Shown here: positions 42,858 through 51,443 of the stretch, piece by piece
Layout of the letters: the number at the start of each line of letters is the position of its first letter
How positions within the stretch are numbered: position 1 is the stretch's first letter
From: Microbacteriaceae bacterium VKM Ac-2854
Lineage (GTDB): Bacteria > Actinomycetota > Actinomycetes > Actinomycetales > Microbacteriaceae
Direction: 5' to 3'
Length of the DNA: 64,000 nt
NCBI GenBank assembly: GCA_013205085.1
Contig: JABMLH010000003.1
Coordinates: 62,001 to 126,000, forward strand
Notes under the pieces: model-generated
Seen by the model: the letters and a program-made list of their open reading frames with translations, nothing else
Database searches by the model: none
Told to the model about the DNA's origin: nothing
Position numbers and translations under genes: made by a program

Positions 42858-44500
42858 CAGCGCAGCACCTCGGCCGGCCGCACGACGCCGGGAAGTCGCG
42901 CGCAGAGAACCGCACCGTGCTCGATGCCACCCGCATCCGCCAGCCACAACTCGCCGCCGCGCCGACGAGCGATCTCCCGCGAGAGCGGCAAGCCGAAGCC
43001 GTGTCCGTGCAGCTCATCCATCGCCGCCTCCGCCCGACCTCCGCGCTCGAACAGGGCGAGCGGATCCGCGACGCCGTCGCCCGAATCCGCCACGGTCAGG
43101 TAGAGCGCGTCGCCGTCGTCGAGCAACTCGACCTCGACCCAGGACGGCTCGCGCCCGCTCAGCACCGCCGCTCGGATCGCGTTGTCCACCAGATTGCCCA
43201 ACACCGTCGCCACATCCTCCGGATCCGTCACCACCCCGCGCACCAGGGTCTCCTCCCCGAGCGTCAGCAGCACACCGCGCTCGGCCGCCTCGATCCCCTT
43301 CGCACCGATGAAGGCCTGCAGGTAGGGCTCGGCGAGTCGGTCGGCGTGCTGCACGGGATACTTCAGCGGGCCGCGCGCGAGCACCTCGGCGAGGTAGCCG
43401 CGCGCATCGCCCACCCGATCGGCGGCGAGCATGCCCTCCACCACGTGCAGCCGGTTGGCGAACTCGTGCCGCTGCACCCGCATCGCCCGCGACATCGTCT
43501 CCACCGCATCCAGGCGCCGGGTGAGCGCGGCGACATCCGTGCGATCCCGCACGATCACCACCGCTCCCAGGTCGATCGCGCCGTGCTGTACGCGTCGCAC
43601 CTCGACGAAGACGATCCGGCTGCCGACGACGGCCGTCGTCGGCTCGGAGTCGGATTCGCTCCGCAGACGCTCCTCGAGGGCATCGGCCAGCGGATGCGGC
43701 AGCCCGAGATCGCGCCACGGCCGCCCCACCGGATCCGTCAGCCGCAGCAGCTCCGCCGCGAGAGCGTTGCAGACCGTGACCCGGCCGTCGCGCCCGAGTG
43801 CGAGGACGCCCTCGCCGACACCGTCGAGCACGGCCGCCTGATCCTGCACCAGCCCGCGCAGCTGTTCGGGCTGCAGGCCGAGGGTGAGCCGAGCGAGCCA
43901 GCGCCGCAACAGGACCGAGGCGATGGCGCCCAGGGCGAGGGCGAGGCCCGCCGCCGCGAGCACGGCAGCCACCACGTCCGGGGTGTTCGCGAAGACGCTC
44001 GAGCGCGCGAAGCCGATGCTCACCTCACCGACGACCGAGGAGCCGTCGGGCGACGTCACCGGCACCTTCGCGCGCGCCGATTCGCCCAGCGTGCCCGTGT
44101 CCCACGAGACCGTCTCCTCGCCGCGCAGCGCGGCGTCGGCGCTGGTGCTGACCGGCTCACCGATCCGAGCCGGATCGGGGTGCGCGAGCCGGATCCCGTC
44201 CTCATCCGTGATCACCACGAAGAGGGCGCCGGTGCGTTCGCCCACGGCCGCGGCGTGCCGAGCCAGGGCGGAGTCGCGCAGCAGTTCGGCCGCCGGTGTC
44301 GGATCCAGCGCGGCGACCGCCGCCACCTGCGTGCGCACATCCGGATCCTCCGCCAGGGTGCGGGCGATCGCCAGCGCGGTGCCCTGCGCCTCCTCGCGCA
44401 GCCGGTCGACGCCGAACGCGAGGAACACGGCCACGCAGATCGAGACGACGGCCAGAACGGTGGCGAGCTGCAGAACCAGCACGCGCGTCGCGAACCGCAT
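42857..44500 (-). CDS. CitA/DcuS-type sensor histidine kinase
   Basis: 547 residues. Membrane helix 1 (VLVLQLATVLAVVSICVAVF), an extracytoplasmic PAS-like domain (about 30-170) with LFVVITDEDGIRLAHPDPAR, helix 2 (VVAAVLAAAGLALALGAIAS), a cytoplasmic PAS, the phospho-acceptor His in RVQRHEFANRLHVVEGML, and an ATPase domain with LGNLVDNAIRAAV and GHGFGLPLSREIARR. ATG 44500 has AGGAGG seven bases upstream; an earlier GTG at 44578 is less likely. It probably senses citrate or another di/tricarboxylate outside the cell and controls the divergent transporter. Confidence 0.92.
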   Translation of the reverse strand: MRFATRVLVLQLATVLAVVSICVAVFLAFGVDRLREEAQGTALAIARTLAEDPDVRTQVAAVAALDPTPAAELLRDSALARHAAAVGERTGALFVVITDEDGIRLAHPDPARIGEPVSTSADAALRGEETVSWDTGTLGESARAKVPVTSPDGSSVVGEVSIGFARSSVFANTPDVVAAVLAAAGLALALGAIASVLLRRWLARLTLGLQPEQLRGLVQDQAAVLDGVGEGVLALGRDGRVTVCNALAAELLRLTDPVGRPWRDLGLPHPLADALEERLRSESDSEPTTAVVGSRIVFVEVRRVQHGAIDLGAVVIVRDRTDVAALTRRLDAVETMSRAMRVQRHEFANRLHVVEGMLAADRVGDARGYLAEVLARGPLKYPVQHADRLAEPYLQAFIGAKGIEAAERGVLLTLGEETLVRGVVTDPEDVATVLGNLVDNAIRAAVLSGREPSWVEVELLDDGDALYLTVADSGDGVADPLALFERGGRAEAAMDELHGHGFGLPLSREIARRRGGELWLADAGGIEHGAVLCARLPGVVRPAEVLR

Positions 44501-44703
44501 CCGACCACCTCCTCGTGTCTGCTCCGGTGCCTGCTCCATCGTCTGCTCCATCGTCGCCGTTCGGCCGGGTGAGCACAATGCGCAGAACCACCGTAACGCG
44601 CAGATCGTGCGCGAAAGCGCGATACCCGGGCCGCGGCCGCTCCCGCGCCTAACGTGGCGCTCAGGTCATTCGACCCGAAATCATCCACGACGAAGGAGTC
44701 GGT

Positions 44704-46167
44704 GTGTTAGTTGTTCTCGGATTCGCGATGATCCTCACCTTCATGGTGCTGATCATGACCAAGCGGCTCACACCGATGGTCGCCCTGATCATCGTGCCCA
44801 CGATCTTCGGCCTCTTCGCCGGCGCTGGGCTGGGCCTCGGCGACATGATCATCGAGGCGATCGGTGACCTCGCCCCGACCGCCGCGCTGCTGATGTTCGC
44901 CATCATGTACTTCGGCCTGATGATCGATGTGGGTCTCTTCGATCCCCTGATCCGCTTCATCGTGCGCTTCCTCGGCAACGACCCGGCGAAGGTGGTGCTC
45001 GGCACCGCACTGCTCGCCGGAGCGGTGTCGCTCGACGGCGACGGCTCGACCACCTTCATCATCACCACGTCGGCGATGCTGCCGATCTACCTGCGGCTCG
45101 GGATGAGCCCGGTGGTGCTGACCTGCGTCGCCGGACTGATCAACGGCACCTTGAACATCGTGCCGTGGGGCGGGCCGACCGTCCGCGCCGCCTCCGCCCT
45201 GCAGGTCTCCCCCTCCGACATCTTCGTACCGATGCTGCCCTCGCTCGGCATCGGTATCGTGATCGCCCTCGGCTTCGCCTGGCTGCTCGGCCTGGCCGAG
45301 CGCAAGCGACTGGGTTCGCTCGCCTTCGCGACTCCGATCCTGGAGGAGCGCGAGCTGGCCGAGGCCGGCACGGGTCGCCGCTTCTCGGTCTTCCAGGGCC
45401 CGAAGTTGACCCGCGGTTCGCAGGCCGCGGTCGGTGCCCGCGGCTCTCTCTCCACGCAGGGCATCGTCACGGTCGGCGGCGACGCCGTGCCAGACGACGG
45501 CGATACCGCGATGGCCGACACCATGTTGGACCCGAACCGCCCGACGCTGCGGCCGAAGCTGATCTGGGTCAACCTGGCCCTCACGATCGCGGTGATGGTG
45601 CTGCTGGTGATCGACGTGATGCCGCTTCCCTACGTCTTTATGGTCGGCTCCGCCGTGGCCCTGCTGATCAACTTCCCGAAGCTGAAGAGTCAGGCCGACG
45701 AGATCGTGGCGCACGCACCGAGCATCGTCGGCGTCGTCTCGATGGTGCTCGCAGCGGGAGTGCTCGTGGGCGTGCTGAACGGCACGGGCATGGTCACCGC
45801 GATGGCCGAATGGGTCGTCGATGTGGTGCCGGCCTCGATGGGTCCGTTCCTCGCCGTGATCACCGGGGTGCTCTCCATCCCGATGACGTTCTTCATGTCG
45901 AACGACGCGTTCTACTACGGCATCCTGCCGATCCTGTCGGAGAGCGCGGCGCAGTACGGCATCAGCCCGGTCGAGATGGCGCGGGCGTCGATCACCGGCC
46001 AGCCCGTGCACCTGCAGAGCCCGCTGGTGCCGGCCATCCTGCTCCTGGTCTCCCTCGCCGGCGTCAACCTCGGCGACCACCACAAGAAGGTGCTCTGGCG
46101 CGCCGTCGTCGTCTCGCTGGTGATGCTCCTGGTCGGCGTGCTCGTGGGCGCGGTACCCTTCGGCTGA
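44704..46167 (+). CDS. citM: Citrate-divalent cation transporter, CitMHS family
   Basis: 487-residue permease with about 12 hydrophobic helices. Family marks: LVVLGFAMILTFMVLIMTKR at the start, SLDGDGSTTFIITTSAMLPI, GTLNIVPWGGPTVRAAS and MTFFMSNDAFYYGILPILSE. CitMHS proteins take up citrate complexed with Mg2+ or Ca2+ together with protons. GTG with AAGGAG upstream. Divergent from the CitA/CitB-type pair across a 203-base gap. Followed by a strong terminator. Confidence 0.9.
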   Translation: MLVVLGFAMILTFMVLIMTKRLTPMVALIIVPTIFGLFAGAGLGLGDMIIEAIGDLAPTAALLMFAIMYFGLMIDVGLFDPLIRFIVRFLGNDPAKVVLGTALLAGAVSLDGDGSTTFIITTSAMLPIYLRLGMSPVVLTCVAGLINGTLNIVPWGGPTVRAASALQVSPSDIFVPMLPSLGIGIVIALGFAWLLGLAERKRLGSLAFATPILEERELAEAGTGRRFSVFQGPKLTRGSQAAVGARGSLSTQGIVTVGGDAVPDDGDTAMADTMLDPNRPTLRPKLIWVNLALTIAVMVLLVIDVMPLPYVFMVGSAVALLINFPKLKSQADEIVAHAPSIVGVVSMVLAAGVLVGVLNGTGMVTAMAEWVVDVVPASMGPFLAVITGVLSIPMTFFMSNDAFYYGILPILSESAAQYGISPVEMARASITGQPVHLQSPLVPAILLLVSLAGVNLGDHHKKVLWRAVVVSLVMLLVGVLVGAVPFG

Positions 46168-46180
46168 CGCCCCCCTCACA

Positions 46181-46225
46181 GCGAAAAGTTGCAGCCCTCG
46201 GCACCCCGGGGCTGCAACTTTTCGC
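46181..46225 (+). terminator. Strong terminator of citM
   Basis: GCGAAAAGTTGCAGCCC (46181-46197) pairs perfectly with GGGCTGCAACTTTTCGC (46209-46225), a 17-base stem around an 11-base loop. The A-rich and T-rich arms would give a U-run on either strand, so it can also end the convergent PemK-like transcript. Confidence 0.85.
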
Positions 46226-46244
46226 GTCGGCGTCGGCGTCGGCG

Positions 46245-46838
46245 TCAGCGCCAGCCGTAGCGGGACGCCAGGGCGGCGGCGACGGAGGCGTAGCGGGCGC
46301 GGTCGAGGGCGGTGGCCTCGCGGCGCATGCCGGCGGGCTGGACGCGGAAGACGCGGTCGAGGTTGACGAAGCTGGGGCGGTTCTCGCGGTCCCACGCCCC
46401 GGCGCCGAGCGGCAGGAAGCCGGGGTGATCCTTGGTGCTGAGCTGCACGGCGAGCACGCTGCCCGACTTCTCGGTCGCGACGACGAGCACCGGTCGGTCC
46501 TTGCCGCGGCCGTCGTTCTCCTCGTAGGGCACCCAGGTCCAGACGATCTCGCCGGGATCCGGCGCTCCATCGGTGGAGGGTGAGTAGCTCATCCGGATCC
46601 CGCGCGCCGAGCGCGGCTCCACCTCGTGCGTCGCCCCGGCACCGTCGCGCCCCGGCGAGGCGACGAAGCCGGTGGCCGGGCGCGCAGCGGTAGCCGGGCG
46701 CGGAGCTGATGCCGGACGCGGGGCGGATGCCGGGCGCGGGGCAGACGTGCGCGTCGGAGCCGACCGCGTCGGTCGCGTCGCGCGAGAGCTCCCCAGCAGT
46801 CGTAGGAGCAGGTTCAGGATTCCGCCGGATTTCGCCAC
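46245..46838 (-). CDS. PemK/MazF-like protein with a repetitive N-terminal tail
   Basis: 197 residues. The C-terminal ~105 residues match the PemK/MazF-like fold: DPGEIVWTWVPYEENDGRGK, RPVLVVATEKSGSVLAVQLS and FVNLDRVFRVQ. The first ~80 residues are low complexity, with SAPRPA repeated four times. MazF-type proteins are ribosome-independent mRNA endonucleases, but no antitoxin gene is next to this one, so it may not be a toxin. TAGGGT lies six bases before the GTG. Confidence 0.75.
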   Translation of the reverse strand: MAKSGGILNLLLRLLGSSRATRPTRSAPTRTSAPRPASAPRPASAPRPATAARPATGFVASPGRDGAGATHEVEPRSARGIRMSYSPSTDGAPDPGEIVWTWVPYEENDGRGKDRPVLVVATEKSGSVLAVQLSTKDHPGFLPLGAGAWDRENRPSFVNLDRVFRVQPAGMRREATALDRARYASVAAALASRYGWR

Positions 46839-46883
46839 TCCGGCACCCTACCCGGCGATCGGCGCCTCCCCGGCACAACGCGA

Positions 46884-46917
46884 ACGGGGCGCCGACTCCG
46901 AAGAGTCGGCACCCCGT
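46884..46917 (-). terminator. Terminator of the ammonium transporter gene
   Basis: ACGGGGCGCCGACTC pairs with GAGTCGGCACCCCGT (14 of 15 pairs) around a CGAA tetraloop, 23 bases after the amt stop codon. Confidence 0.8.
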
Positions 46918-46940
46918 CCGGTGCTGTGTCGGCGTGGGGA

Positions 46941-48203
46941 CTAGTCCGCCAGGACGTAGCCCTCCTCGCCGTGGATCGCGGTGTCGATGCCGGCGATCTC
47001 GTCCTCGTTCTTCACGCGGAAGCCCATGGTCTTCTGGATGACCCAGCCGATCGCGTAGGTGAGCACGAAGGAGTAGATCAGAACGGCGAAGGCTGCGAGA
47101 GCCTGCTTGCCGAGCTGGTCGAAGCCGAAGCCGAAAAGCAGACCGACGTTGTTGCCGATGAAGCCGATCGCCAGGGTGCCCACGAGGCCACCGACGAGGT
47201 GGACGCCCACGACGTCGAGCGAGTCGTCGAAGCCGAGCTTGTACTTGAGGTCGATCGCGAGGGCGCAGATGGCGCCGGTCACGATGCCGAGCACGATTGC
47301 CCAGAACGGCGTGAGGATGTTACAGGCCGGGGTGATCGCGACGAGGCCCGCGACGGCGCCGGAGGCGGCACCGATCGAGGTGGGCTTGCCGTCCTTGATC
47401 TTCTCGACGATCAGCCAACCGAGGATGGCGGCGGCCGGGGCGGCGATGGTGTTCAGGAACGCGATCGCGGCGACGCCGTCGGCGGCGAGCTCGGAGCCGG
47501 CGTTGAAGCCGAACCAGCCGAACCACAGCAGGCCGGCGCCGAGGAGCACGAAGGGCGGGTTGTGCGGCTGGTGCGCTCCCTTGGTGAAGTTCACGCGCTT
47601 GCCGAGCACCAGGGCGAGGGCGAGGGCCGCGGCACCGGCGTTGATGTGCACCGCGGTACCGCCGGCGAAGTCGTTCGCGCCGACCGTGTAGGCGATCCAG
47701 CCACCGTCGCTGATGGCGCCGTCGGTGATGGTGAAGTTGAACACCCAGGAGGCCACCGGGAAGTAGACGACGGTCGCCCAGACGCCGGCGAAGACCATCC
47801 AGGCACCGAACTTGGCGCGATCAGCGATCGCGCCCGAGATCAGCGCGACGGTGATGATCGCGAAGGTCGCCTGGAAGGCGGCGAAGGCGAGGCCCGGGAA
47901 CGCGGCGGTCTGCTCACCGAGCGCGTCGACGTACAGACCCTGCAGACCGAGCTGGTCCAGGTCGATGCCGAGGACGCCGTCGATTCCGACGAAGTTGCCC
48001 ACTCCGGCGTTGGAGAACGTGATGGCGTAGCCGTACAGCACCCAGAGGACGCCGATCAGGCCCATGGCGCCGAAACTCAACATCATCATGCTGATGACGC
48101 TCTTCGCACGGACGAGTCCGCCGTAGAAGAACGCCAAGCCAGGGGTCATGAGCAATACGAGTGCAGCTGCGATCAGAACGAAGGCGGTATTGCCTTGATC
48201 CAT
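46941..48203 (-). CDS. amt: Ammonium transporter
   Basis: 420-residue Amt/AmtB channel with 11 membrane helices and no cleavable signal. Key marks: NTAFVLIAAALVLLMTPGLA, FFYGGLVRAKSVISMMMLSF, the first pore His in GTAVHINAGAAALALAL, NPPFVLLGAGLLWFGWFGFN and the second pore His in VVGVHLVGGLVGT. ATG 48203 has AGAGAGG upstream. No glnB/glnK follows, so post-translational control by a PII protein would be from elsewhere. A GlnR-type box lies about 140 bases upstream. Confidence 0.95.
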   Translation of the reverse strand: MDQGNTAFVLIAAALVLLMTPGLAFFYGGLVRAKSVISMMMLSFGAMGLIGVLWVLYGYAITFSNAGVGNFVGIDGVLGIDLDQLGLQGLYVDALGEQTAAFPGLAFAAFQATFAIITVALISGAIADRAKFGAWMVFAGVWATVVYFPVASWVFNFTITDGAISDGGWIAYTVGANDFAGGTAVHINAGAAALALALVLGKRVNFTKGAHQPHNPPFVLLGAGLLWFGWFGFNAGSELAADGVAAIAFLNTIAAPAAAILGWLIVEKIKDGKPTSIGAASGAVAGLVAITPACNILTPFWAIVLGIVTGAICALAIDLKYKLGFDDSLDVVGVHLVGGLVGTLAIGFIGNNVGLLFGFGFDQLGKQALAAFAVLIYSFVLTYAIGWVIQKTMGFRVKNEDEIAGIDTAIHGEEGYVLAD

Positions 48204-48340
48204 ACTGAAACCTCTCTTCGGGTGTGTAGGAAGCAACCCGGACGTGCTGATCTGCAGAGGGCAAGGGCGCAAGGGAGTACGGGCTACTCGAGTACGCCCG
48301 ACAGTCTGTCGCTGCGACGTTTCATCCCGTGCGAACGAAG

Positions 48341-48356
48341 GTTTCCGATCCGTTAC
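48341..48356 (-). promoter_or_regulatory. GlnR-type nitrogen box upstream of amt
   Basis: The minus strand reads GTAAC-GGATCG-GAAAC, an exact match to the actinobacterial GlnR consensus GTNAC-N6-GAAAC. It is about 140 bases before the amt start codon. A second GTAAC-N6-TTTAC lies 48371-48388. Consensus from knowledge of the family; binding itself is inference. Confidence 0.6.
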
Positions 48357-48370
48357 GGGAAAGGGGTTCA

Positions 48371-48388
48371 TGTAAACAACGTGTTACA
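48371..48388. promoter_or_regulatory. Second A/T-rich palindrome upstream of amt
   Basis: TGTAAACAACGTGTTACA, 14 of 18 bases symmetric. On the minus strand it reads GTAAC-ACGTTG-TTTAC and may be a second, weaker nitrogen-regulator half of the neighbouring GlnR-type box. Confidence 0.45.
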
Positions 48389-48489
48389 GACCGCCCCGCA
48401 TCCACCCCGGCTGGGGGCCGGACCGCTGGATTCGTCACCCTCGGCGAGGTACGGAACTAGCGGATCCGCCGAACGAGCCGAAACGTGCG

Positions 48490-49530
48490 TCAGGAGTTCA
48501 TGCTCGTCAACGCGATCAGCCGCGACATCGAGCGCAGGTACTTCTTGCGGTATCCGCCGTTCAGCATCCCGCCGCCGAAGACCTCGTCGAGTTCGACGCC
48601 GGATGCGACGATCGGGATCTGCGCGTCGTAGACCCGGTCGATGAACGCGACGAAACGCAGCGCATCGGTCTGGTCGGTCAACTCGACCACGTCGCGCAGC
48701 ACGATCGCATCGATCCCGGTGATCAATTTGATGTAGCGGGAGGGGTGCACGCCCGCGAGGTGGTCGATCACGGCGCGGAAGTCGTCGTCGGTCACCGTCG
48801 CCTCGGCCGGCAGGGCGGCGACGCGGGCGGCGATCTCCGCATCCGTCCGCGTGACGGCGTGGCCTTCGACGTCGCGGCGTCGGTAGTCGATGCCGTCGAT
48901 CCGCAGCGTCTCGAAGTGCTCGCCCATCGCGTGGATCTCGCGCATGAAGTCGGCCGCCGCGAAGCGCCCCTCCCCCAGGGCGTTCGGCGGCGTGTTCGAC
49001 GTCGCCGCGATCCGGGTGCCGGAGGCGACCAACTCGCCGATCAAACGCGTCATCAGCATCGTGTCGCCCGGGTCGTCCAGCTCGAACTCGTCGATGCAGA
49101 GCAGCGCGGAACCCTTCAGCAGCGAGACCGTCGCGGCGTAGCCGAGCGCGCCGACCAGTGCCGTGTATTCGATGAACGTGCCGAAGTACGTGCGGCCGGG
49201 AACGGCGTGCCAGATCGAGGCGAGCAGGTGGGTCTTGCCCACGCCGAAACCGCCGTCGAGGTACACGCCCGGCTTGACGGCCGGCCCCTTCTTACGACCG
49301 AAACCGAGGAAGCCGCCCTTGCCGCCGCCGGAGCCGCCACCCGCCGCGAACGCGCGCAGCTTCTCCACCGCCTCGACCTGGGTGGGGTAGTCGGGATCCG
49401 GGCGGTAGCTGTCGAACGTCGCGCCCTCGAATTGGCGCGGCGGCACCAGCGAGGCGGCGATCTCCTGACCGGTGATCTGGGGCGTGCGCGCCGTCAGGCT
49501 GCTGATCGAGCGGACGTCCTCGGGGATCAC
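48490..49530 (-). CDS. zapE: ZapE/AFG1-like ATPase
   Basis: 346-residue P-loop ATPase of the AFG1/ZapE family, linked to Z-ring constriction in E. coli and to mitochondrial quality control in eukaryotes. Walker A is LDGGFGVGKTHLLAS (91-105), Walker B LLCIDEFELDD (143-153), and sensor region AATSNTPPNALGEGRF follows. A Gly/Lys-rich insertion (about 64-82) precedes Walker A. GTG at 49530. Single gene; no membrane segment. Confidence 0.9.
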   Translation of the reverse strand: MIPEDVRSISSLTARTPQITGQEIAASLVPPRQFEGATFDSYRPDPDYPTQVEAVEKLRAFAAGGGSGGGKGGFLGFGRKKGPAVKPGVYLDGGFGVGKTHLLASIWHAVPGRTYFGTFIEYTALVGALGYAATVSLLKGSALLCIDEFELDDPGDTMLMTRLIGELVASGTRIAATSNTPPNALGEGRFAAADFMREIHAMGEHFETLRIDGIDYRRRDVEGHAVTRTDAEIAARVAALPAEATVTDDDFRAVIDHLAGVHPSRYIKLITGIDAIVLRDVVELTDQTDALRFVAFIDRVYDAQIPIVASGVELDEVFGGGMLNGGYRKKYLRSMSRLIALTSMNS

Positions 49531-49735
49531 GCGTGTGTACCTTTCGGTGAGGTCCAGCGCGTCGGGAATACCGACGAGCCGACGTGTGTCGTTGTCTTAC
49601 GGGCCCCGTGCGGGGGCCCGCCCACTCGCGTACTGTCGCTGAGGGGTCGTCCCCAACAGTAGCCCGCAGCGGCCGGCACCAGTCGGCGCTCAGGAACCAT
49701 GCTCGCGCGCCACGCGCGCATCCCAGGAGGTAATC

Positions 49736-50638
49736 GTGACCGTAGAACTCGATCCGTCGCCCACGTTCGCCGCGTACGCGCACCCCGAGCGCCTCGTCAG
49801 CGCCGATTGGCTCGAAGCGCGAGTCGGAACCCCCGGCCTCGTCGTCGTCGAATCGGACGAGGACGTCCTGCTCTACGAGACCGGCCACATCCCCGGCTCG
49901 GTCAAGATCGACTGGCACACCGACCTCAACGACCCCGTGCAGCGCGATTACATCGACGGCGCCGGATTCGCCGCCCTGCTCGGCTCGAAGGGCATCGCCC
50001 GCGACACCACCGTGGTGATCTACGGCGACAAGAACAACTGGTGGGCCGCCTACGCTCTGTGGGTCTTCACCCTGTTCGGCCACGAGGACGTGCGCCTGCT
50101 CGACGGCGGCCGCGACAAGTGGATCGCCGACGGCCGCCCGATCACGACCGAGGCCTCGGCGCCCACCGCCGTGGACTACCCGGTGGTCGAGCGCAACGAC
50201 GCCGCCATCCGTGCCTACAAGGAGGACGTCCTCGCCCACCTCGGCAACCCGCTGATCGACGTCCGCTCCCCCGAGGAGTTCTCCGGTGAGCGCACCACCG
50301 CGCCCGCCTACCCGGAGGAGGGCGCGCTGCGTGCCGGCCACATCCCGTCCGCACAGAACGTGCCGTGGGGAAAGGCCGCCGCTGAGGACGGCACCTTCCG
50401 CAGTCTGCCGGAGCTGAACGCGATCTACCGCGACGGAGCCGGCCTGAAGCACGGCGACGACGTGATCGCCTACTGCCGCATCGGCGAGCGCTCCTCGCAC
50501 ACCTGGTTCGTGCTCACCCACCTGCTCGGCTTCGAGGGCGTGCGCAACTACGACGGATCCTGGACCGAGTGGGGCTCCGCCGTCCGCGTGCCGATCGTCA
50601 AGGGTTCGGAGCCGGGCGCGGTTCCGGCGGCACGCTGA
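49736..50638 (+). CDS. sseA: Sulfurtransferase (thiosulfate/mercaptopyruvate type)
   Basis: 300-residue protein of two rhodanese domains. The first, about 20-140, lacks a catalytic Cys ([20 protein letters not shown]). The second, about 165-290, carries Cys247 in [13 protein letters not shown]. It transfers sulfane sulfur from thiosulfate or mercaptopyruvate to an acceptor thiol. Strong AGGAGGTAATC ribosome binding site before GTG. The sufE gene starts directly at the next base after its stop, so the pair is co-translated. Confidence 0.9.
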   Translation: MTVELDPSPTFAAYAHPERLVSADWLEARVGTPGLVVVESDEDVLLYETGHIPGSVKIDWHTDLNDPVQRDYIDGAGFAALLGSKGIARDTTVVIYGDKNNWWAAYALWVFTLFGHEDVRLLDGGRDKWIADGRPITTEASAPTAVDYPVVERNDAAIRAYKEDVLAHLGNPLIDVRSPEEFSGERTTAPAYPEEGALRAGHIPSAQNVPWGKAAAEDGTFRSLPELNAIYRDGAGLKHGDDVIAYCRIGERSSHTWFVLTHLLGFEGVRNYDGSWTEWGSAVRVPIVKGSEPGAVPAAR

Positions 50639-51082
50639 GTGGGTACGCCCGACCAGCTCCCGCCCTCCTTGCTGGAGATCCGCGAGGAGTTCCTCGCACT
50701 GGAGATGCGCGATCGGCTGCAGCTGCTGCTGGAGTTCTCGAACGAACTGCCCGAATTGCCGGAGCGGTTCCGCGATCATCCTGACCTGTTCGAGCGCGTC
50801 GAGGAGTGCCAGTCGCCGGTGTTCATCGTGGTCGAGTTCGACGACGACGGCATCGTGCACCTGCACGCGACGGCACCGAAGGAGGCGCCGACCACGCGCG
50901 GCTTCGCTTCGATCCTGGCGCAGGGACTCGCCGGGCTCACCGCCCAGCAGGTGCTCGATGTACCGGACGACTTCCCGCAGATGATCGGTCTCAGTGAAGC
51001 CGTCTCGCCCCTGCGTCTGCGCGGCATGAGTGCCCTCCTCGGCCGCACCAAGCGCCAGATCCGCACCCACCTCGCCCTGTAG
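50639..51082 (+). CDS. sufE: SufE family sulfur-acceptor protein
   Basis: 147-residue SufE fold protein with the acceptor Cys57 in RVEECQSPVFI and the family segments DRLQLLLEFSNELPELPERF and GFASILAQGLAGLTAQQVLD. SufE takes persulfide from a desulfurase and passes it on; here the partner may be the adjacent rhodanese, since no cysteine desulfurase or SUF scaffold gene is in view. GTG starts the base after the sseA stop. Confidence 0.88.
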   Translation: MGTPDQLPPSLLEIREEFLALEMRDRLQLLLEFSNELPELPERFRDHPDLFERVEECQSPVFIVVEFDDDGIVHLHATAPKEAPTTRGFASILAQGLAGLTAQQVLDVPDDFPQMIGLSEAVSPLRLRGMSALLGRTKRQIRTHLAL

Positions 51083-51150
51083 TCCCGGCCCGGCGAAGCC
51101 GGTGACTCGGTGGCTGAGGAGGTGCAAGGGTCTCTCTGCTAGGAGCCCTT

Positions 51151-51397
51151 CGCTGGTCGAGTAGCCCAAGGCCGCTTGAGGGCGCGGTCGGCGTAGCCGT
51201 CGATCTGGTGGTTGAGCTTGCCGACTTGTCCTGAGCCTGTCGAAGGGAACCCGGCCCGCCTTTGGCTACTCGACCAGCGAGAGGGCGGGCACACCCATGA
51301 GCTGACTTTTCCAAGTAGACCCGTGCACCTTCGCTCGAGGGAGGGCGCGCGGGTCTCGACACGGTCGGCTCGCAGAGCGAACCGGCTACTCGACCAG
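51151..51397. repeat. Intergenic inverted-repeat cluster
   Basis: The 361-base gap 51083-51443 holds no gene that I can support. CGCTGGTCGAGTAGCC (51151-51166) is an exact inverted copy of GGCTACTCGACCAGCG (51264-51279), and GGCTACTCGACCAGC recurs at 51383-51397. Between them GGTTGAGCTTGCCGA (51210-51224) and TGAGCCTGTCGAAG (51232-51245) resemble the repeat core at 58618-58864. This looks like a dispersed REP-type element. Confidence 0.7.
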
Positions 51398-51443
51398 CAG
51401 GAGACTGCGAGTCATGCGGGAGCCGGTCCGCACTGCGCCCGCG

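Noticed and set aside
46245-46838. Toxin-antitoxin pair
   Set aside because: No antitoxin-like gene on either side; only the PemK-like protein is supported.
44707-46878. A 723-codon minus-strand frame opposite citM
   Set aside because: The translation is His/Asp/Gln-rich shadow typical of high-GC antisense frames; citM on the plus strand is a clear family member.
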